From Lachnospiraceae bacterium (lineage in GTDB: Bacteria; Bacillota; Clostridia; Lachnospirales; Lachnospiraceae), in NCBI GenBank assembly GCA_016281605.1, contig JAEEJA010000086.1, forward strand, positions 1 to 47,763: a stretch of 47,763 nucleotides of DNA. The letters run 5' to 3'. Below are positions 34,295 to 42,743 of this stretch, one piece after another (within the stretch, counting starts at the first letter, position 1; every line of letters begins with the position of its first letter). The notes beneath the pieces were generated by a model. The model did not search any database. It worked only from the letters and a program-made list of their open reading frames with translations, and was not told the DNA's origin. A program made the translations under genes and the position numbers.

Positions 34295-35239
34295 ATGAAG
34301 TGTAAAAATTGTGGTGCAAATTATCGCACCAGAGAGCTTAGGTGTCCGTACTGCGAAACAGAAAATGCAATTGGAAAGATATGGCTTGTAAGACGTACGG
34401 AAACCATAAAAAGATTTGAAGCTGAAAAGAAAGAAGCAAATCAAAAGTATATACCTTACGTAGCAAGTAAGATAATAAATATTCTTTTGGTACTTGTAGG
34501 AATTATAATGATCGTGACTGGTGTTACTGTATTTTCTAAAGTCTTAAAACCCTTAATTATCGGGGGCGGATATGATAAAGTATATGTAAGTCAGCTTCAG
34601 GAAAAAGGGGACTACAGAGAGCTTTATAACTATTTAAATGATGCTAAAATATTTGAGTCTGTACCCAGATATTTACGTCAGTCAGCTTTAATGGGATATG
34701 ACTATTGTGAATTTCAAAACTACAGGATGCTATATATGCCGGATGATCCTGAAAAGTGGGATCCTTCTTACATAGAACTCATCTTAAACAAAAGTGTTGA
34801 TCTGTATACTCATAATATAGGAGTTTATGATGATACATTTGATGAAAATAAAGATCAGTATCAGTTCTATGAAGAAAGAATGATGGCATTCTGGAAAGGA
34901 ACCTGTAGGTGTACAGATGAAGAGATAGCATTCTTAAGTGATAAGGAAAATGACTGGAAATATACCGAAAAAAAGGCAATATGTGAAAATATAGTCGAAA
35001 GGAATAAGATGTATAATGGAAAATCAGAATCAGAATCGGAATCAGAAATTGAATCAGAATCAGAATTTGAATCAGAATCAGAATCAGAATCAGAACAGGA
35101 ATCAGAATCAGAATTTGAATCAGAATCAGAATTTGAATCAGAATCAGAACAGGAATCAGAATCAGAATCAGAGTCAGAATCAGAATCCGAGTCAGATTCA
35201 GGGTTCAAAATCGACTTTGATTTCGAACCGGCAATCTAG
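34295..35239 (+). CDS. Zinc-ribbon, single-TM protein with (Ser-Glu)n tail (paralogue B)
   Basis: A 314-residue protein, ATG 34295 behind AAAAGGAGAG. The zinc ribbon has Cys 3, 6, 17 and 20 ([19 protein letters not shown]). One membrane segment lies at about 62-86, followed by an outer part with [16 protein letters not shown] that resembles paralogue A. From about residue 244 to 302 the chain is almost pure Ser-Glu with a few Phe, Ile and Gln, then a short acidic end ([11 protein letters not shown]). The SE tract is encoded by GAATCA repeats, in which a second gene starts in another frame. A tail this acidic would be disordered and could bind cations or basic polymers; that is inference. Confidence 0.83.
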   Translation: MKCKNCGANYRTRELRCPYCETENAIGKIWLVRRTETIKRFEAEKKEANQKYIPYVASKIINILLVLVGIIMIVTGVTVFSKVLKPLIIGGGYDKVYVSQLQEKGDYRELYNYLNDAKIFESVPRYLRQSALMGYDYCEFQNYRMLYMPDDPEKWDPSYIELILNKSVDLYTHNIGVYDDTFDENKDQYQFYEERMMAFWKGTCRCTDEEIAFLSDKENDWKYTEKKAICENIVERNKMYNGKSESESESEIESESEFESESESESEQESESEFESESEFESESEQESESESESESESESDSGFKIDFDFEPAI

Positions 35240-35729
35240 TATTAATAATAATTATTATTTTCAGCAAGGTCAGGATATGTCTGTAAATCCGCCACCTATT
35301 AATTACAATGAACCATCACCGGGATTATTTATCTTTAGAATAATTGTGTTGATTGGCATGATACTAATCATACTGATTAACATAGTTTTGTATATTAGCT
35401 TTTCTAACAGAGCAATTCACAAAAATGATATATCACACGATACTTCATTTTATGATAAATCTTATTATAAAAAGGAGTACGGTTCACTTAGAACATATCT
35501 TTACCTTGACAGAGTTCCGGATGATAAGTATTACGGAAAATACTGGGAGGTGGTTCGTGCCAATGAGCATTTGAAGGCATATGAGGACTTCAAGAGCGCT
35601 GCAGATGCCGGCATGGAGGGTGCAAGCGAAAAAGCAGAGGAAGAAAAGAAGGCCTTAGAAGATTGTCTTGAAAATGTAAAATTTAAAGATAATAGAGAAA
35701 AAATACAGGAATTACTGGAGAAAATATGA
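35016..35729 (+). CDS. Single-TM protein with (Asn-Gln)n N-terminus, overlapping paralogue B
   Basis: A 237-residue frame in +1 relative to paralogue B, starting ATG 35016 with GAAAGGAATAAG upstream. Residues 1-62 are an Asn-Gln repeat read from the same GAATCA microsatellite. A polar linker, one membrane segment (about 107-131) and an outer part of about 100 residues follow ([18 protein letters not shown], similar in layout to [22 protein letters not shown] of paralogue B). It has no zinc ribbon. The 490 nt after the paralogue B stop are clearly coding. The N-terminal part is less certain: ATG 35277 (weak site AAGGTCAGG) would give a 150-residue protein with no overlap. The stop overlaps the next start by 4 nt (ATGA). 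Confidence 0.7.
   Translation: MENQNQNRNQKLNQNQNLNQNQNQNQNRNQNQNLNQNQNLNQNQNRNQNQNQSQNQNPSQIQGSKSTLISNRQSSINNNYYFQQGQDMSVNPPPINYNEPSPGLFIFRIIVLIGMILIILINIVLYISFSNRAIHKNDISHDTSFYDKSYYKKEYGSLRTYLYLDRVPDDKYYGKYWEVVRANEHLKAYEDFKSAADAGMEGASEKAEEEKKALEDCLENVKFKDNREKIQELLEKI
35022..35200 (+). repeat. GAATCA hexanucleotide microsatellite, about 29 units
   Basis: Near-perfect GAATCA units with scattered variants (GAATCG, GAAATT, GAATTT, GAACAG, GAGTCA). One frame encodes (Ser-Glu)n, the next (Asn-Gln)n, and the third would be Ile-Arg. Because the unit is 6 bp, gain or loss of units keeps both overlapping frames open but changes the length of both tracts together. Confidence 0.95.
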
Positions 35730-36244
35730 AGAAAAAAACAATAATAATTATCGGTATATTTGTATTGCTATTTTTGGCTTTAGGCGTTGCATTTTTCTTA
35801 TTTATCAGAAATTACGTCTATATGAGTAACTGGGATGTTCATAAAAAGATGACCGACTATGAAAAGGAAAGCTTAAGTAATAGGCTTATGATTCCCGATT
35901 GCGCAGATACATTTGAGTGCTACGGAGTGACGGGGATGCGTGACCCAAAGTATGAAGTAGAAAGCTTTGCTTATGCTGATTTAGACAAGCTCTGCGAAGC
36001 TCTTCCTGAAGGATACAGAAGCATAATAAGAGACACTGTAGAAAAATCATCGCCTGAAAGTGCAAGGGATATAATGAATAAAAAAGTGACAAGATACGCA
36101 GTAAATGAAGGCCTGCCACTTATAACAGAAGATGATTTGGATGAAAAATATAAAGGTCAGTCGCAGTTCTGCATGAGAGAGTACTATGTGTATGCCTATC
36201 CCGACGGCACTTATAGGATGGCGTCTGTGCTGATAACTACGTAA
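35726..36244 (+). CDS. Small single-TM protein of unknown function
   Basis: A 172-residue protein with an N-terminal membrane anchor (about 4-28, IIIIGIFVLLFLALGVAFFLFI) and an outer domain of about 140 residues with two Cys in the N-terminal part (PDCADTFECYG) and one near the end. No domain is recognised. It overlaps the preceding gene by 4 nt, so the two are probably translationally coupled. It is the last gene of the phosphatase/lipoprotein/zinc-ribbon run. An AT-rich gap of 36 nt leads to the patatin gene. Confidence 0.75.
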   Translation: MKKKTIIIIGIFVLLFLALGVAFFLFIRNYVYMSNWDVHKKMTDYEKESLSNRLMIPDCADTFECYGVTGMRDPKYEVESFAYADLDKLCEALPEGYRSIIRDTVEKSSPESARDIMNKKVTRYAVNEGLPLITEDDLDEKYKGQSQFCMREYYVYAYPDGTYRMASVLITT

Positions 36245-36280
36245 TATTATATTATATATTATTAAATAAGGAGTATGATC

Positions 36281-37129
36281 ATGAAAGGTTTGGTAATGGA
36301 AGGTGGCGCCATGCGAGGCGTATTTACTGCGGGTGTTACAGATGTTTTAATGGAACATGGTATAGAATTTGATGGTGGAATCGGAGTTTCCGCCGGAGCC
36401 TGTTTTGGATGTAATTATAAATCTAAGCAGATTGGAAGAGCGTTAAGATATAATCTTACATTTTGTAATAATCCGAATTATGTGAGTTTCAGATCTCTTT
36501 TTAAAACAGGTGAGCTTTTTAATGAGGAATTTGCATATGATCTAATTCCCAATAAGCTGGATGTCATGGATTACGATACCTATAGAGAAAATCCAATGGT
36601 TTTTTACGTGGTCTGCACAGATCTTATGTCCGGAAAACCTGTTTATAAGCGTATAGATGATGTGACAGACAAGAATATGAAGTGGTTAAAGGCTTCTGCT
36701 TCCATGCCCCTCGCTGCAAAAATAGTAGAAATATCCGGCATGAAGCTTTTAGATGGTGGAGTTTCTGATTCTATACCTTTAAGATATTTTATACATAAAG
36801 GTTATAATAAAAATATAGTAATTCTTACTCAACCGGATGGTTATGTGAAAAAGAAAAACAGATTAGCAATAGCTATGAAGAAATATTATAAAGAATATCC
36901 GAATTTTGTAAATGCAATCTATGAAAGACATAATGTATATAATAAAACTATCGAATATGTAAAGGCTATGGAAAAAGCAGGAAAATGTCTAATCATATGT
37001 CCTGATGAAGCTCTTCCGGTGGGAAGGATAGAGCATAATCCTGAGAAACTGCTTAAAGCCTATATGATGGGTAGAGAAAAGGCTATTAAAGAGATTGATA
37101 ATATAATGGATTATTTGAAGCTGAGGTAA
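36281..37129 (+). CDS. Patatin-like phospholipase
   Basis: A 282-residue cytoplasmic protein of the bacterial patatin/RssA-like group. It has the oxyanion loop EGGAMRGVFTAGV, the nucleophile motif GVSAGA (GxSxG), and the dyad Asp in LDGGVSDSIP, so the Ser-Asp dyad is complete. The family hydrolyses acyl chains from phospholipids or related esters. The chosen start is ATG 36281, seven nt after AAGGAG; the in-frame ATG at 36275 is too close to the site. A strong terminator lies downstream at 37224-37264. Confidence 0.9.
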   Translation: MKGLVMEGGAMRGVFTAGVTDVLMEHGIEFDGGIGVSAGACFGCNYKSKQIGRALRYNLTFCNNPNYVSFRSLFKTGELFNEEFAYDLIPNKLDVMDYDTYRENPMVFYVVCTDLMSGKPVYKRIDDVTDKNMKWLKASASMPLAAKIVEISGMKLLDGGVSDSIPLRYFIHKGYNKNIVILTQPDGYVKKKNRLAIAMKKYYKEYPNFVNAIYERHNVYNKTIEYVKAMEKAGKCLIICPDEALPVGRIEHNPEKLLKAYMMGREKAIKEIDNIMDYLKLR

Positions 37130-37141
37130 GCACGTTGGGGT

Positions 37142-37190
37142 CAGGTACTCTAAAGGCATTAACTATAAGCCTAGGGTATTTATTTACCTG
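37142..37190 (+). other. Imperfect inverted repeat downstream of the patatin gene
   Basis: CAGGTACTCTA...GGC pairs with GCC TAGGGTA ... TACCTG with one bulge and a G-T pair. It lies just ahead of the strong terminator at 37224 and may form a second 3'-end structure. Confidence 0.4.
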
Positions 37191-37223
37191 GTTTTAAGAT
37201 ATAATCATAAGAAAAAACAATAG

Positions 37224-37264
37224 CACTATCTGTATTTTAATGATAGAATACAGATAGTGTTTTT
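37224..37264 (+). terminator. Intrinsic terminator before sbcD
   Basis: A 13-bp perfect stem (CACTATCTGTATT, 37224-37236, with AATACAGATAGTG, 37247-37259) has a 10-nt loop and is followed by five T. Confidence 0.92.
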
Positions 37265-37321
37265 GATTGGAGGTAAAACCTGTTACTATTTGGATAAGAC
37301 TGTTGCGGAGGAGTGGTTATA

Positions 37322-38452
37322 ATGAAGTTTTTACATATATCAGATTTGCATCTTGGAAAACGAGTAAATGAGTTTTCGATGATTGAGGATCAAAAGTATA
37401 TTTTGAAAGAAATTCTTACGATTGTAAACGATCAAAAGCCGGATGGTGTTTTGATTGCGGGAGATGTTTATGATCGTTCTATACCAACAGAAGACGCCAT
37501 GAAGCTATGGGATGATTTTCTGGTAAGTTTGGCCACAAAGAAGATTCCGGTTTTTGCAATTAGTGGAAATCATGATTCAGCCATCCGATTTTCTGATCAT
37601 GGTGCACTTGTTGATGCCACAGGAATTCATCTTTCACCTGTATATGATGGCGATGCAAAAAGCTTTCAGTTAGAGGATAAAGATGGCGTAGTAAATATTT
37701 ATATGTTGCCTTTTGTTAAGCCTACAATTGTAAAAAATATTTTTCCGAAAGAAGAAATTGCTGATTATACCGATGCATGCAGAGTTGCAATAAAACATAT
37801 GAATGTGAAAAAGAATGAGCGAAATATTCTAATTGCTCATCAATTTGTAACCGGCGCAGAGCGTTGTGAGTCAGAGGAGATTGTTGTTGGTGGGCTGGAC
37901 AATGTATCGGCGGGTATCTTTGATGACTTTGATTACGTGGCACTGGGTCATATTCATGGAAAACAGAGCATTAAGCGAGACACGATACGCTATTGTGGAA
38001 CTCCATTAAAGTATTCGTTTTCAGAGAAGGATCATGTAAAGTCTGTAACTGTTGTTGAAATAGGTAAAAAGGGGAAGGTGAAAATCGATGAGATTCCTCT
38101 TGTTCCTAAACATGATTTGAGAGAAATAAAAGGTACCTATGTAGAATTAACTGCGAAGAAGAATTACGAGGATACAGATACAGAAGATTATATCCATGCC
38201 GTTCTAACAGATGAAAATGATATCGTAGATGCAATAGGAAAACTTCGAGTTATATATCCGAATTTGATGAAATTAAGTTACGATAATAAGCGAACCAAGC
38301 AACAACAAATGATTTCAGGTGTGGACGGTGTTGAGACCAAAACACCAATTGAACTCTTTGAAGAATTCTACGAGAAACAGAATAATGATCAAATGAGTGA
38401 TGAACAAAGAGAGTTTTCATTAAAATGTATTGAAGCGATTTGGGAGGTTTAA
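37322..38452 (+). CDS. sbcD: SbcD, nuclease subunit of SbcCD
   Basis: A 376-residue Mre11-type metallophosphoesterase. Metal-site motifs are all present: HISDLHLGKR, IAGDVYDRS, AISGNHDSA, ILIAHQF and VALGHIHGKQ. SbcCD cleaves hairpins and double-strand ends with protein blocks, using SbcC's ATPase to control access. The start is ATG 37322, six nt after GGAGGAG; an in-frame GTG at 37313 overlaps the site. The stop is 2 nt before the sbcC ATG, so the pair forms an operon. The upstream boundary is a strong terminator; no clear promoter was identified in the gap. Confidence 0.94.
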   Translation: MKFLHISDLHLGKRVNEFSMIEDQKYILKEILTIVNDQKPDGVLIAGDVYDRSIPTEDAMKLWDDFLVSLATKKIPVFAISGNHDSAIRFSDHGALVDATGIHLSPVYDGDAKSFQLEDKDGVVNIYMLPFVKPTIVKNIFPKEEIADYTDACRVAIKHMNVKKNERNILIAHQFVTGAERCESEEIVVGGLDNVSAGIFDDFDYVALGHIHGKQSIKRDTIRYCGTPLKYSFSEKDHVKSVTVVEIGKKGKVKIDEIPLVPKHDLREIKGTYVELTAKKNYEDTDTEDYIHAVLTDENDIVDAIGKLRVIYPNLMKLSYDNKRTKQQQMISGVDGVETKTPIELFEEFYEKQNNDQMSDEQREFSLKCIEAIWEV

Positions 38453-38454
38453 AT

Positions 38455-41220
38455 ATGAGACCTTTAAATATAAAAATGTCTGCATTTGGACCTTATGCAG
38501 GCTATACGGAGATTCCATTGGAAGAATTAGGGGAGCAGGGATTATATCTGATTACCGGCGATACCGGTGCGGGCAAAACAACAATTTTTGATGCAATATG
38601 TTTTGCTTTATTTGGTGAGGCAAGTGGAGAAAATAGGGATTCTTCCATGTTCCGTTCAAAGTATGCGGATGAGGATACACCGACAGAAGTTGAATTGCGA
38701 TTTTCGCACGCTGGGAAGGAATATACGGTAAAAAGAAATCCGGAATACATACGCCCGGCAAAAAAAGGTGACGGCTATACAAAGCAGATAGCGGATGCGG
38801 AACTCCATTTTCCAAACGGAAAAGTGGTTACAAAGTTAAAAACCGTAACCGGGGAAATAGAATCTCTTCTCGGCATAAATAAAGACCAGTTTTCTAGGAT
38901 TGTAATGCTTGCACAAGGCGATTTTATGAAGATCCTTTTGGCAGATACAAAAGAGAGAATGGAAATCTTTCGAAAGTTGTTTAAAACTCAGAATTATCGT
39001 ACGCTTCAGAAACATTTGGACGAAGAATCTAAGAGCGTAAATGATAAATTGGCTGATAGTAAAAAGAGTATTGAGCAGTATGTTGCGGGTATTCAGGTTG
39101 ATAAAGATGATGTTTTGTCAATTGATGTGGAAAAAGCAATAGCAGGAAAAATGACAACCGAAGCGGTTGTTGAGCTTCTGGATAAGCTAACTGATAATGA
39201 TGTGGTATTAAAAGATAAACTGGATACTGAATTAGAAAAGATTAATAAGAGCCTTGAGATAATTAACAACACCATTGGTGCAGCAAAAGCTCTTGAAAAT
39301 GCAAAAGAAGCATTGGAAAAGGCAGAAAAGAAGCTTGAAATAGAAGAACCAAAGGTTGCAGAAAAGAAAATTGTGTTTGATGAAGCGAAAAAGGAGTTAA
39401 AAAATAGGGACGCTTTACAAAAGAAGGCGACCCAAATTGAAGCTGAATTTCCAAACTATGATGCTTTTGATGCGATGAACGAAGATATAGAGAAAACTTT
39501 GAAGGATAGAAAGGCTCAAAAGGATAGTCTCGATAAAGAGGAAAAGAATCGAGATAAGGAACAGGCTTCGTTAGAGGAACTAAAAAAAGAATTATCTACT
39601 ATCAAGGATTCCAGTGCTGAGGCAGAAAAGCTAAAAAATACTCATGAAAAGCTAAATATCGAAGCGGAAGCTTTAGATGAACTCTCAGAAAATTTGGATG
39701 ATTATTTTGATGCGAAGGATTCTTTGAGCAGTGCGCAGGAAACATATCAGGAAAAGGATAAAGAATTTAATAAAATAAATGCTGCATATGAAGCAATGGA
39801 ACAACAGTTTCGCGATGGTCAGGCGGGCATTTTGGCGAAAGAATTAAAAGAAGGCGAAAAGTGTCCCGTTTGTGGTTCTACTAAACATCCTCAATTGGCA
39901 TGCTTATCTGATAAGGTGCCAACGGAAAAAGAATTAAATGCTGCAAAGAAAAAGGCAGACGATTCGCGAAAAGAACGTGAGGAAGCAGCGAATGAAGCCA
40001 GCGGATTAAAAAAGGCGCTGGAAGAAAAAGAAAAATCCTTAAAGAAACTTATAAAGAAGCAGTTAAAGACAGATGATTTAGAGGAGGCACATGAGAAAAT
40101 CGAAGGTGCGATTGTAAAATGTGCAGAAAAACTAAAGAAAACGAAAGAATCACTTGAAAAGTATGGAAAACAATTAAAGCGTAAGGAGAAAATGGAAAAG
40201 GATATTCCTGAAAAGGAGGAAAAAATTAAAGCCAGTTCTGAGACTATTGAACAATTAAAGGCTTCTGTTGCATCGGCAGAGACAAAATTAAAGGAAAATG
40301 AAAAACAGATGGAACAATTGAAAAAAGGATTATCCTTTGAAAGTAAGAAAGCTGCCAAAGCGGAAGCTAAGAGGCTTAATAATCAAGCGGATAAATTACA
40401 AGAGAAATATGATGCGGCAGATAAAGCTTTAAAAGAGCAGAAGGAGACAGTAGTAAAACTAAGGGCTGAAATTGATGGTCATAAGAAGACTATCAAAGAT
40501 AGCAAAGAGATAAATCTTTCTGAAGTAAAAGAGAAAAAAGAGAAGCTTGATGAAGAACAGAAAGAGTGTATTACTCGTGGTAAAGCGGTTGCATCTAGAA
40601 TAGATGTTAATGAGAGAATCCGCACGGATATATCAAAGAAGTCCGAAGAAGTAGAAAAAAAAGAAAAACAACTTCAATGGATTCGTGCCCTCGCAGATAC
40701 AGCGAATGGAAGATTGAATGGCAAAGAAAAGATCATGTTGGAAACCTACATTCAAATGACGTATTTTGATCGCATTATTAACAGGGCAAATTTGCGCTTT
40801 ATGACTATGTCAGCAGGTCAATATGAACTTGTACGCATGCGTGAAGCTGATAATGCTAAGAGCCAGAGTGGTTTGGAACTCAATGTTATCGATCACTATA
40901 ATGGGTCTGAACGTAGTGTAAAGACGTTATCCGGCGGAGAATCCTTTATGGCTTCACTGTCATTGGCGCTTGGTCTTTCAGACGAAATACAGTCATCTGC
41001 CGGCGGTATAAAGATTGATACAATGTTTGTGGATGAAGGGTTTGGTTCTCTTGACCCAGAAGCATTAGATCAAGCGTATAAGGCACTTGCCGGTCTTATT
41101 GAAGGAAACCGATTGGTTGGTATTATTTCCCACGTCGCTGATTTAAAGGAACGAATTGATAAGCAGGTGGTGGTTAGGAAAGAAAAGAGCGGCGGAAGCT
41201 TTATTGAATTAAAAGTATAA
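38455..41220 (+). CDS. sbcC: SbcC, ATPase subunit of SbcCD
   Basis: A 921-residue SMC/Rad50-type ATPase. The N-terminal Walker A is GDTGAGKTT (about 31-39). Two long coiled-coil arms (about 190-440 and 490-760) surround the zinc hook CPVCGSTKHP (about 468-477) through which two SbcC molecules join. The C-terminus holds the ABC signature LSGGE and Walker B TMFVDEGFGSLD, with the D-loop following. Start ATG 38455 is used because GGGAGG lies at the right distance; the TTG at 38440 overlaps the end of sbcD. No terminator with a good stem follows; CACC-AATGT-GGGTG and T5 at about 41233 are a weak candidate. Confidence 0.95.
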   Translation: MRPLNIKMSAFGPYAGYTEIPLEELGEQGLYLITGDTGAGKTTIFDAICFALFGEASGENRDSSMFRSKYADEDTPTEVELRFSHAGKEYTVKRNPEYIRPAKKGDGYTKQIADAELHFPNGKVVTKLKTVTGEIESLLGINKDQFSRIVMLAQGDFMKILLADTKERMEIFRKLFKTQNYRTLQKHLDEESKSVNDKLADSKKSIEQYVAGIQVDKDDVLSIDVEKAIAGKMTTEAVVELLDKLTDNDVVLKDKLDTELEKINKSLEIINNTIGAAKALENAKEALEKAEKKLEIEEPKVAEKKIVFDEAKKELKNRDALQKKATQIEAEFPNYDAFDAMNEDIEKTLKDRKAQKDSLDKEEKNRDKEQASLEELKKELSTIKDSSAEAEKLKNTHEKLNIEAEALDELSENLDDYFDAKDSLSSAQETYQEKDKEFNKINAAYEAMEQQFRDGQAGILAKELKEGEKCPVCGSTKHPQLACLSDKVPTEKELNAAKKKADDSRKEREEAANEASGLKKALEEKEKSLKKLIKKQLKTDDLEEAHEKIEGAIVKCAEKLKKTKESLEKYGKQLKRKEKMEKDIPEKEEKIKASSETIEQLKASVASAETKLKENEKQMEQLKKGLSFESKKAAKAEAKRLNNQADKLQEKYDAADKALKEQKETVVKLRAEIDGHKKTIKDSKEINLSEVKEKKEKLDEEQKECITRGKAVASRIDVNERIRTDISKKSEEVEKKEKQLQWIRALADTANGRLNGKEKIMLETYIQMTYFDRIINRANLRFMTMSAGQYELVRMREADNAKSQSGLELNVIDHYNGSERSVKTLSGGESFMASLSLALGLSDEIQSSAGGIKIDTMFVDEGFGSLDPEALDQAYKALAGLIEGNRLVGIISHVADLKERIDKQVVVRKEKSGGSFIELKV

Positions 41221-41437
41221 TGAATTGGAGTCACCAATGTGGGTGTTTTTAGGAAAAATTTTGAAACACGATAAATCTCAGGTTCACGAGGTGTTCTCAG
41301 GCCATATTCATTACTATTTCGTATTATAATAATAAACTAACATTAAATAAAAAACTCCGACAAATATTTTACACTATGACACATTGATGTACGGCGCCAT
41401 TATATATATGGCTTCTTACTTAAATAATATTTAGTAC

Positions 41438-41466
41438 TTGACAATATATATCTGATAAAATATAAT
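41438..41466 (+). promoter_or_regulatory. Perfect consensus sigma-A promoter of the peroxidase operon
   Basis: TTGACA (41438-41443), a spacer of exactly 17 bp and TATAAT (41461-41466). Such a strong promoter usually needs a repressor, and the operon encodes one. The gap upstream (from 41221) also holds a GCCAT/ATGGC inverted repeat at 41396-41412, otherwise nothing recognisable. Confidence 0.88.
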
Positions 41467-41476
41467 TTTGCAAAAT
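41465..41476. promoter_or_regulatory. Palindrome over the -10/start region, candidate OhrR operator
   Basis: ATTTTGCAAAAT is a perfect 12-bp palindrome overlapping the end of the -10 box and the predicted start point. OhrR repressors bind AT-rich palindromes of about this size. The assignment is by position only. Confidence 0.5.
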
Positions 41477-41497
41477 ATAAGTTAAGGAGGGCACATC

Positions 41498-42043
41498 ATG
41501 AGTGTTTTTTATGATCAAGTTGTTACACAGTCTAATGGAGATACTTTATCAATGAAGGATTTTGAAGGGAAAGTAGTCTTAGTGGTAAATACTGCTACTG
41601 GTTGCGGCTTTACTCCTCATTATAAGGATATCGAAGCAATGTATGAAAAGTATCATGATCAGGGTTTTGAGGTCATAGATGTTCCATGTAATCAGTTTGC
41701 AGGCCAGACACCTGGAACAGATGATGCAATACATGAATTCTGTACATTAAAAGATCATACCCGCTTTACTCATATGAAAAAGGCAGATGTTAATGGAGAA
41801 AATGAACTTCCACTTTTTACATATTTGAAATCTCAGAAAGGATTTGAAGGTTTTGGAAAGGGACCAAAGGCTCTTGCCATGAGTGCCATGCTTTCTAAGA
41901 TTGATAAGAATTATAAAAATAATTCCGACATTAAGTGGAATTTTACAAAGTTTGTTATCGATCGTAAGGGTGAAGTAGTAGCTCGATTTGAACCGACTGC
42001 GAAGATGAGTGATGTTGAAGAATGTGTAGCAAAACTAATGTAG
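41498..42043 (+). CDS. Glutathione-peroxidase-family thiol peroxidase (Cys type)
   Basis: A 181-residue cytoplasmic enzyme of the GPx fold. The active site is NTATGCGFTP with Cys36 where some relatives have selenocysteine. The remaining tetrad motifs are present: DVPCNQFAGQTPG (resolving Cys and Gln) and IKWNFTKFVID (Trp, Asn). Bacterial Cys-type members usually reduce organic and hydrogen peroxides with thioredoxin rather than glutathione. ATG 41498 follows AAGGAGGG. An OhrR-like regulator follows after 15 nt and a perfect promoter precedes it, so peroxide induction is likely. Confidence 0.93.
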   Translation: MSVFYDQVVTQSNGDTLSMKDFEGKVVLVVNTATGCGFTPHYKDIEAMYEKYHDQGFEVIDVPCNQFAGQTPGTDDAIHEFCTLKDHTRFTHMKKADVNGENELPLFTYLKSQKGFEGFGKGPKALAMSAMLSKIDKNYKNNSDIKWNFTKFVIDRKGEVVARFEPTAKMSDVEECVAKLM

Positions 42044-42058
42044 TTACAGGAGACAGAT

Positions 42059-42487
42059 ATGGCACAGGAATATGAACAGTTAAAGCTTGAAAACCAGCTA
42101 TGTTTTCCATTATATGCATGTTCCAGAAAAATAGTGAATTCATATACACCATACCTTAAACCATTGGGATTAACCTATACACAGTACATAGTTTTTATGG
42201 TTCTATGGGATAAGGAAGAGATTTCAGTTGGTGAGCTGGGGAAAACACTCTTTCTGGACGCAGGAACTCTAACTCCGCTTCTAAAAAAACTGGAAAAATC
42301 CGGATACATAACAAGGAATCGTTCGACTGATGACGAGAGGATAACCTGCATACATATTACGGAGGAAGGAAACAAACTTAAAGAACAGTGTAAGGATATT
42401 CCATCAAAGGTGGCTTCGGTTGCTTCAGGATTAAAGGAAAAAGAGATAAAAGAATTATATAATTTTCTATATAAGATTCTTAGATGA
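42059..42487 (+). CDS. ohrR: OhrR-type MarR-family peroxide-sensing repressor
   Basis: A 142-residue winged-helix protein. The N-terminus KLENQLCFPLYACSR closely matches Bacillus OhrR, with Cys15 at the position of the peroxide-reactive Cys. The DNA-binding part reads ISVGELGKTLFLDAGTLTPLLKKLEKSGYITRNRSTDDERI. Oxidation of Cys15 by organic peroxides releases OhrR from DNA. A second Cys (21) lies near and one more in the C-terminal half, so either one-Cys or two-Cys sensing is possible. The gene it controls here is a GPx-type peroxidase rather than the usual Ohr protein. ATG 42059 follows AGGAGA. Confidence 0.88.
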   Translation: MAQEYEQLKLENQLCFPLYACSRKIVNSYTPYLKPLGLTYTQYIVFMVLWDKEEISVGELGKTLFLDAGTLTPLLKKLEKSGYITRNRSTDDERITCIHITEEGNKLKEQCKDIPSKVASVASGLKEKEIKELYNFLYKILR

Positions 42488-42552
42488 AATCGAAAAAGAG
42501 ATTATGACTATGATAAAGCTGGTTTCAGAAGGTATTGTAAGAAGGAAGCTGT

Positions 42553-42577
42553 AGTAGCTCTAAGAGTTCTACTTTTT
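42553..42577 (+). terminator. Terminator of the peroxidase/ohrR operon
   Basis: AGTAG-CTC pairs with GAG-CTACT with a 2-nt bulge and a small loop, followed by five T. It is imperfect but well placed, about 65 nt after the ohrR stop. Confidence 0.55.
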
Positions 42578-42656
42578 ATTTCAGCAGAAGGGATGAGAGC
42601 TAGGCAATCGACTATATTGATAAAGTAAATACAGTGTACTCTACAATTAAAACAAG

Positions 42657-42685
42657 TTGAAAAAAACTCCAATATATGGTATCAT
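42657..42685 (+). promoter_or_regulatory. Promoter of the receptor operon
   Basis: TTGAAA (42657-42662), a 17-bp spacer and TATCAT (42680-42685). The first gene starts 58 nt downstream behind ACGGAG. Confidence 0.6.
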
Positions 42686-42743
42686 AAGGCATTAAAATGA
42701 TACATTTGATATCCTTAATACGACAAATATAACGGAGTAAAAT

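Noticed and set aside
35022-35200. GAATCA tract as a phase-variation switch
   Set aside because: The unit is 6 bp, so changes in copy number cannot shift the reading frame; only length variation is expected.
34867-35208. Minus-strand frame rich in Asp-Ser opposite the GAATCA repeat
   Set aside because: It is the reverse complement of the microsatellite; it has no ribosome binding site and lies fully opposite well-supported genes.
39891-40358. 155-codon minus-strand frame inside sbcC
   Set aside because: Shadow of the coiled-coil coding strand (Phe/Ser-rich), no ribosome binding site.
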